Shown here: in pieces, positions 58,032-64,000 of the stretch
Layout of the letters: each line of letters begins with the position of its first letter
How positions within the stretch are numbered: position 1 is the first letter of the stretch
NCBI GenBank assembly: GCA_015143295.1
Contig: CM026562.1
Coordinates: forward strand, 14,784,041 to 14,848,040
Source of the DNA: Tetracentron sinense
Taxonomy: Eukaryota; Streptophyta; Magnoliopsida; Trochodendrales; Trochodendraceae
Direction of reading: 5' to 3'
Length of the DNA stretch: 64,000 bases
Notes under the pieces: generated by a model
Databases searched by the model: none
What the model was told of the DNA's origin: nothing
What the model saw: the letters and a program-made list of their open reading frames with translations, nothing else
Made by a program: the position numbers and the translations under genes

Positions 58032-58438
58032 AGCAGATTCTGAATTTGAGGGTTTTTAACCCTTGTCTTGTTAGAAGGTTCTCATTTAGGGCTTTTTTAA
58101 CCTAGAGGAGAGAAAGAGGGAAGAGAAAGGAGAAGAGGATTTTGGGAAATCCTCCAAAGTAGCTTGGATTTGGAGATCAAGGGAAGCTCATCTTGAAGAT
58201 TTTTAAGCAAACGACCTTCCTCAAGCATGTAGAGCCCCGAACTTTTGACATTTATGCATGACACTTTCGTTTCCATTTTTTCCTTTAAAGAGAAATAATT
58301 AATAAATAAGGAAGAAATTGGAAATTCCGAAACGCCAGAAATGTTCGTTTTTGAAGTACGAACCCAACGCAAGTTGAATCGTCAAAATCGGATGAACGAG
58401 TCAAAAGATATGGCCAAAACAGTCTGGACCTACAGGCA

Positions 58439-58564
58439 ACCGATCGCTCGGAGGCTATCGACTGGTCAAGATTTTTGTATGGGGAAATTTTCCAGAGAGT
58501 GAAATTTTAACCGATCGCTCGGTTATGAAACCGATCGATCGGTCATTAACACCGATCGCTCGGT
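58439..58564. repeat. Palindrome cluster in LTR I (contracted)
   Basis: ACCGATCGCTCGG is joined directly to AGGCTATCGACTGG; the middle units present in A and G are missing. Two intact ACCGATCGATCGGT/ACCGATCGCTCGGT units remain downstream. Confidence 0.82.
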
Positions 58565-59566
58565 ACTCGCGTTTTTGTAGAAAATTTAGTAAGGGTGTTT
58601 TCGTCTTTTGGGCTTTTCACTCATACCTTAAAGGCTTTGCCCGATCATTTGAGGGTTCATACACAACCCTTAGAATCTTTTGAGAGATAGAGAGAAAGGA
58701 GAAGGTTTTCCAAAACCTAGGTTTCCATTTTGGAGAGAAATCAAAGGGTTTTGAAACCCTAGATCAACCTCAAGCCCGATTTCTTCAAGATTTCGGTTCA
58801 AGCATTCGTGGAGCTCGTGTGGGGCACTCTCCTCAAGCTAGGGCAGCAACTCACGTGCGTTTGGTGGAGGATTTCTTCCCCCATTTGTCAAGGTCGGTAC
58901 TTCTTACTACCCTCCTAGTTATAGCTTCCCTTTTTCCTTTGTTTCTCCTTGTTTTCTTTCACTTATATATGTGTTATGAGATTGGTGGTATGAATGGTGA
59001 ATGGAGATGGATGTTGGCGAATGGATGCCGTGGGGATGATGTGATGAATGAATGGGAAAGGGCATTGTACCAATAATGAACATACAAGTGTGATGGGAGC
59101 ATAACCTACCTAGAAAAGCATGATCTAGGTTTAAGTGAATAATGAACATACCCCATGTTTGATGAAATGCCAAGGTGAACAAAATAAATGATAAATTAAG
59201 GGAACCATGCTTAATTGCTCTTGAAATTTGTTAGGGTTCATGATAGTGTGTTTCTTACATTTCTTAAAATGCGTAGATTATTACTCACTTAAATTGTTAT
59301 ATGCTATGCTTTGTGAATTAACCCCAATTGCCATATTTAATTCCAAATGCAAGTATGCACACGATCTCACGAGCACGCATGAAATGACGTGATTTACCGA
59401 TGTTTTAAGTATGGGACGTAGAGGTGGGGCATATCCTAAGATATGTTTCACTTCGCTTTTGACAAGGGCAAGACAATCATGCATTTCATAGGGAAAGGTC
59501 TCCCATCCCCTCGCATGACACGCATAGCATAGCATCACATGACACGCCTAACTCTGCATGACATTA

Positions 59567-59780
59567 CACGCATGGATGCTAGTTGCGACGGGCTATGAAT
59601 GGCAACTAGGCATTCACATACACGCATGGATGCTAGTTGTGACGGGCTATGGACGGCAACTAGGCATTCACATTCCGCATGGATGCTAGTTGCGACGGGC
59701 TATGAACGGCAACCAGGCATACCCATCTGCATATAGGGTACTAGTTGCGACGGACTATGAACGGCAACTAGGCATGTGAA
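59567..59780 (+). repeat. Hairpin minisatellite, 4 units (LTR I)
   Basis: About 60 bp per unit: CGCATGGATGCTAGTTGC, then GACGGGCTATGAACG, then GCAACTAGGCAT. CTAGTTGC and GCAACTAG form an 8-bp stem in each unit. It holds the same slot as the unrelated minisatellites of A, G, A' and B. Confidence 0.88.
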
Positions 59781-62060
59781 CATGTTTAAATTATGAAAAT
59801 GCAAGCATGACAAGCATGACATGGTTAACAAGTTCCCAGTCACGAAAAAGGGTATTTCAAGTCAAGTCAAGTGCACGATGTTTTCAAGGGTTTTATCAGT
59901 CTTTCTGAATGCAAGCATGAATATATTGCTTTACTTCCTTGTATGATATAAATTGTTTCTGTTCTATATATGCAACTTACTTCCTACTTTATGTATGCTA
60001 TCTGTATGCTATGACTGTTGGTTAGTGCTTAGTACCCACTGAGTATTCCATGCTCAGCCGTACTTCTTATGTCGGCAGGTGATGGCGGAGCAGCTGCTCC
60101 ATTTAATATCTGTGCTCCGAGCCCTTGGGTGGAGGAGGAGTACGTCGAGGAGCCTTTGGAGGAACCTCCCGTAGAGGGTTACCATTAGGTGGTTGTAGAT
60201 TCTGAGTGAATAGCTGTGGGTGAGATGAGAGATCATATCCATGTATTTTGGCGGGTCTGTCCGTACTTTCTTCTGGTTACTTTTTGTATAAACTTGGACC
60301 CTATGTATATACTTAGAGGTTTGTTAAACTTCCGCTGTGTTTTATAGTTATGTTTCCGCTATAATGTCCTCTATTGTATATGCTCTGTGGGTTTTTGCAG
60401 GTTGGTTTGTCAAGCAAGTCATGTAAGTCATGATTGAGTCGTCCAAGATTCACTCTAACTCCTAGGGTGGGTTTTGGGTCGCGACAAAGCATCTAGAGTT
60501 CCTCAAACCAAAAGAGGGATTCTTCCTTAAGTTGGAACTACACATCAAGGGTTTTCTTCAACCTATTCAAGGTCGGTACCCTATACTATCCTTCTAGTTC
60601 ATCTCTTTTCCTTGTTTTCCTTCATTTTATGATTTTCCCTAATTTCTAAGTAAGATAATGAGATTGGATGAATAGATGAAGGTGGATGGTTGTGTGGATG
60701 TGAATGGGTGATTGGATGCCGCGTGGTTGTTGTGATGAATGAAATGGTAAGGGCATTGTATTAATAATGAACACACATATATGTTGTGAACATCAAACCA
60801 CCTAGAAATCCAAGATTTAGGTATTAAGCATAATACACATACCAAGTGTTTGATGAAATGCCACAATGAAGAGAATGATGATTTGTTCTTAGAAAATGCA
60901 TGTGTGAACTTCCTAAATTCCTAGAATGGTATTTTGATAGATTAAATACTCATTTATTTGATGTATTGATTATCAAAAGCAAATGCTTTACATGCCATTG
61001 TCATCCTTAATTGTACATGGAACCACAAGCACGGCATGTAGTCCATGAGTAGGGTTTCAAGCATTAAACACTGTGTTTTTTTTTCTAGGTTTTATTCCTG
61101 ATTCACAAACACCATGACAAGGCCAAACGAAATGGTTGGTAAATAGAGGTAGGGCCTATCTTACAATATGTTTTGCCTCGCTTTTTGACAAGAACAAGAA
61201 TACTCCAAGCATGCATGTTACACTTAATGCATTTCGTTAAAGAAGGGTCTCCCCTCCCTCACAAGTTGTTTCTCATTTAGGACGAGGGGCCTCTCCTCCC
61301 TCACAAGTAGCATGAACGTGTTTATTTTCCAAGCAAGCATGATACATGACATGACACGCATGATACAAGCATGACACGCATGACACGATACGATACGACA
61401 AGTCAAGACACATGACAAGACAAGTTTTCACGCACGAAAAGAATATTTTCAAGGCAAGTTAAGCACATGATGTTTTCAAGAGTTTTACCAGCTTTGATGT
61501 GATGCAAGCATGAACTATAAACTGTTTTTTTTCCTGTTATGATATAAATTGCTTCCTGCCTTATATTGTTATTGCTTGCTATGGTTGTTGGTTAGTATTT
61601 GGTACACGCTGAGTATTCCATACTCAGTCGTACGTCTTATGTCGGCAGGTGATAGTGGAGCGGTTGCTCCTTTTGATATCTGTGCTCTGAGCCCTTGGGT
61701 GGAGGAGGAGTACGTTGAGGAACCGATGGAGGAGCCTCATGTAGAGGGTCAGTATTAGGTGGTAGATTCTGAGTGATCTGTGGGTGAGCACGAGAGATTT
61801 ATACCCATGTATTTTGGCGGGCATGTCCGCACTTTCTTTGTTTTGATTTCCTTTTTGTATAAACTTGAATCATGTATATATACATAGAGGTTTTGTAGAT
61901 TTCTGCTATGCTTTGTAGTTATGTTTTCACTATGTCGTCCTCTAGTGTATATGCTCTGTGTATTTTGCAGGTTGGTTTGCTAAGCATGTCATGTAGGTCA
62001 TGACAAGTAGTCCAAGATTCACTCTAACTCATAGGGTGGGTTTTGGGTCGCGACACTTTA

Positions 62061-63758
62061 AATGTAGCAAAATGAATTATTTCAAATTTCATAAGAAATA
62101 GTACGACTTGAATTCTCATGATGGTAAAAATTAATTTTGTTAAAAATCTTGACAAAACAATTCAAATTTCCTACCAACTACAATGAGTCAATGACGAAAT
62201 AAAAAGTGTCAAGCTTTATAATAAGTTTAGCCAAAGAATGGAGGAAAATAGAAAGTCGACCACTCCGTCCCTTCGTGGGAAATTCATTCCTCTCCTTGAT
62301 CATCTTTATTGCTCAAGATGTGAGTATTTCTGTGGGTGGCATTATCAAATCTCCAAAACCAGGCGTTCCTGAACCTATGCATTTCTCAGAAGGTGGGACC
62401 AAGGAGGAAGCACAAAGTCAGCAAGAAACAGTGGTTTTGGGTTCCTAATTTCAACTGTTGTCCCATGTAGAAGAATTCCTCTCTCAAACAAAAAATCTAT
62501 TTAATCGTATTTAGTGGAGAAAGAGTGTTAATGTCACCTATAGGTGCTAATAATCCAATTTTAGAGTGTTGTACCACCTGGTTGCAAATTCAATGAATTT
62601 TCAGAGAACACCAGCACGAAGCGATAGATAAAATACAAACCACTTTATCAAAACCATCAACCAGGACAAAATATCCCACATGCCTCCCTACGACTCTAGA
62701 ATTGATAGGCACGTGGTCTCAAAAGGAAAAAATCTCCAATTACCTGTCTTAGTCAAATCATACGAACATCCAGCCACGACTTTTGAAATCTCAGCTATAT
62801 AACACGCAAATTCTTTTCTTTTATATAAAGCACTTGATTTCTTGATGTCAAAATAAGATAGACGGTATAAAAATAGATAATCTATTTCCCTTTTTCACAA
62901 AAAAATAGATAATCTTACTCTCAAACTCTTCGTCTACAAAGTAGTGATATTCTTTCTCTCTTCATTTTCGGATTCCTATCGAATGATTTAGGACGTAATC
63001 CTGGACGTGAGGAATAAAAAAAAGAGTTTCTCATTTTTCTTGCTTGATTTTTATTTTTGAATTTTTTGATAATTTATTGTCAACGATTCGACCGGATTGG
63101 CTATATCCGAATTTAATCTAATAATAAATCTAGCATATTCGATTCCAATCCGAGACCCGTCGGATTCCGACTTTACCCAATCTGAGTTCAGATCCGATTA
63201 TTTTATTTAAGATTCAAATTTGATCTGATTAATGTTAATTATTAAAAAAATCATATTTTAATCATATAAAAAATTTGAATCCAACCTTATTTCGCTTTGA
63301 TTAATGTATAGAAATAAAAATCGTTAAAACAATACGAAACGGGTGATCAGTATAAATTTTGATAACCCCTATACGATATTTATACTGATACGAAACAGAC
63401 GATATGTCGTTTATTAGTTATTTATGCTAGAATTCATTGTGTAATCGTAACTATATTTGTTATTTTGTCTTTAAGTTGTTTCTCATTACTTTATATTTGG
63501 TAAATTTAGTTCTCACAACTCATTTGATTTTCAGAAAATTTAATTTAAATTTTTTAAATAAAATAAAATTTTATATGTATCATCCGAAACCGATACGTAT
63601 AGCTTTCAGTTGAGACCGATACATCCCCTGAAACCGTATTTTTAATCATTTGATTAATGTTAATATCTTTAAAATTAGTACTTTAAGTATATAAAAATCT
63701 GTAATATATCTAAAACGGTAAAACAAATACATTGCATAAGTATATTCCCTTTTAAGTC

Positions 63759-63790
<32 letters not shown>

Positions 63791-64000
63791 TCTACTAATA
63801 AAAGTACATGGAGTATACTAAACTTTAAGTGGACCTAAACCATACTTTATTTAAATCCAAAACAATTTTTACTATTATTATGTGGGGGGACCCATGAGAC
63901 CTATATAATAGTAAATAATCGTTAATAGGAGAACATGTTGGTGGGTTCTATCTAATAAATCTATATTTAAAGTTATCCAAATATATGTATTTTATTAAGC
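62061..64000. other. AT-rich right flank; no supported gene
   Basis: 62061-62220 completes the second copy of the 0.3-kb tandem duplication. An 80-codon plus-strand ORF at 62206-62448 resembles nothing I know. At 62706-62713 GCACGTGG is a G-box, and TATA-like boxes lie at 62793 (CTATATAAC) and 62820 (TTATATAAAG), so a plus-strand promoter is possible but no gene follows in view. Beyond 63000 the DNA is AT-rich, with TATA-type low complexity. Confidence 0.45.
63757..63784. repeat. (TA)n microsatellite
   Basis: About 13 TA units. Confidence 0.9.

Larger units (their letters stand above)
58228..60486 (+). mobile_element. I: solo Tekay-type LTR inserted in LTR H
   Basis: TGTAGAGCCCCG to GGGTCGCGACA, 2259 bp, TSD AAGCA (58223-58227 and 60487-60491). 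Palindromes 58439-58564, donor-like site 58893, hairpin minisatellite 59567-59780, conserved hairpin 60039 with one changed base. Confidence 0.95.
57479..62055 (+). mobile_element. H: solo Tekay-type LTR, split by solo LTR I
   Basis: TGTAGAGCCCCGG to GGGTCGCGACA, TSD CTTTA (57474-57478 and 62056-62060). Own sequence 57479-58227 and 60492-62055, about 2.3 kb. The left part has GCGATCGATCGC-type palindromes (57784-58031). The right part has the donor-like site 60572, a short hairpin minisatellite and the conserved hairpin 61608. Small ORFs inside, e.g. 61549-61758, are not supported. Confidence 0.93.

Noticed and set aside
62206..62448. 80-codon ORF as a host exon
   Set aside because: No family recognised, and its 5' end lies in the duplicated non-coding repeat; codon pattern not convincing.

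Overview
The window is intergenic, heterochromatin-like DNA of a flowering plant with a repeat-rich genome. Almost all of it is LTR retrotransposons nested inside one another. I find no host gene, tRNA, rRNA or CRISPR array that I can support. The plant assignment rests on the lineages present: Ty3/gypsy Tekay/Del chromoviruses, a Tat/Ogre-like gypsy element, Athila, and a SIRE-like Ty1/copia element.

Layout, outermost to innermost. (J) An old, decayed Tat-like gypsy element on the minus strand fills 1-2529 (PR-RT linker and protease) and 14396-18500 (gag and an upstream ORF). Its leader or LTR-like sequence continues at 18331-19373, 37520-37652 and 56743-57478. (A) A solo Tekay LTR at 2530-14390 splits J and is itself split by (B), a full minus-strand Tekay element at 3398-13030. 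(D) A solo LTR at 19374-37514 contains (E1/E2), two related LTR-like units in tandem. E1 contains (C), a solo LTR at 21822-33458, which contains (A'), a full plus-strand Tekay element at 23041-32707. That chain, J>D>E1>C>A', is five levels deep. (F) A SIRE-like copia element at 37653-56737 keeps gag but no pol. It carries a solo LTR (G, 41074-43286) and an Athila element (K, 43770-53948). (H) A solo LTR at 57479-62055 contains another solo LTR (I, 58228-60486). The last 1.9 kb is AT-rich and unassigned. Exact 5-bp target-site duplications (TSDs) define A, B, A', C, D, F, G, H, I and K.

How the parts work. B and A' are sister copies of one chromovirus family in opposite orientations: tRNA-iMet primer site, Gag with a zinc knuckle, PR-RT-RNaseH-INT and a C-terminal chromodomain. 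Each copy has only a few disabling lesions. Between gag and pol both carry a 136-bp GT...AG segment whose removal joins the frames. This suggests splicing controls the Gag to Gag-Pol ratio. All Tekay-type LTRs share a 5' splice donor-like site, a short hairpin, a minisatellite slot of variable sequence and a cluster of 10-14-nt palindromes.

Best candidates for something undescribed: the 136-bp gag/pol intron; the Athila copy whose two LTRs are inverted to each other yet bounded by one TSD; and the recurrence of palindrome arrays of different sequence (CGATCG, GTCGAC, TTCGAA cores) in LTRs of unrelated families.
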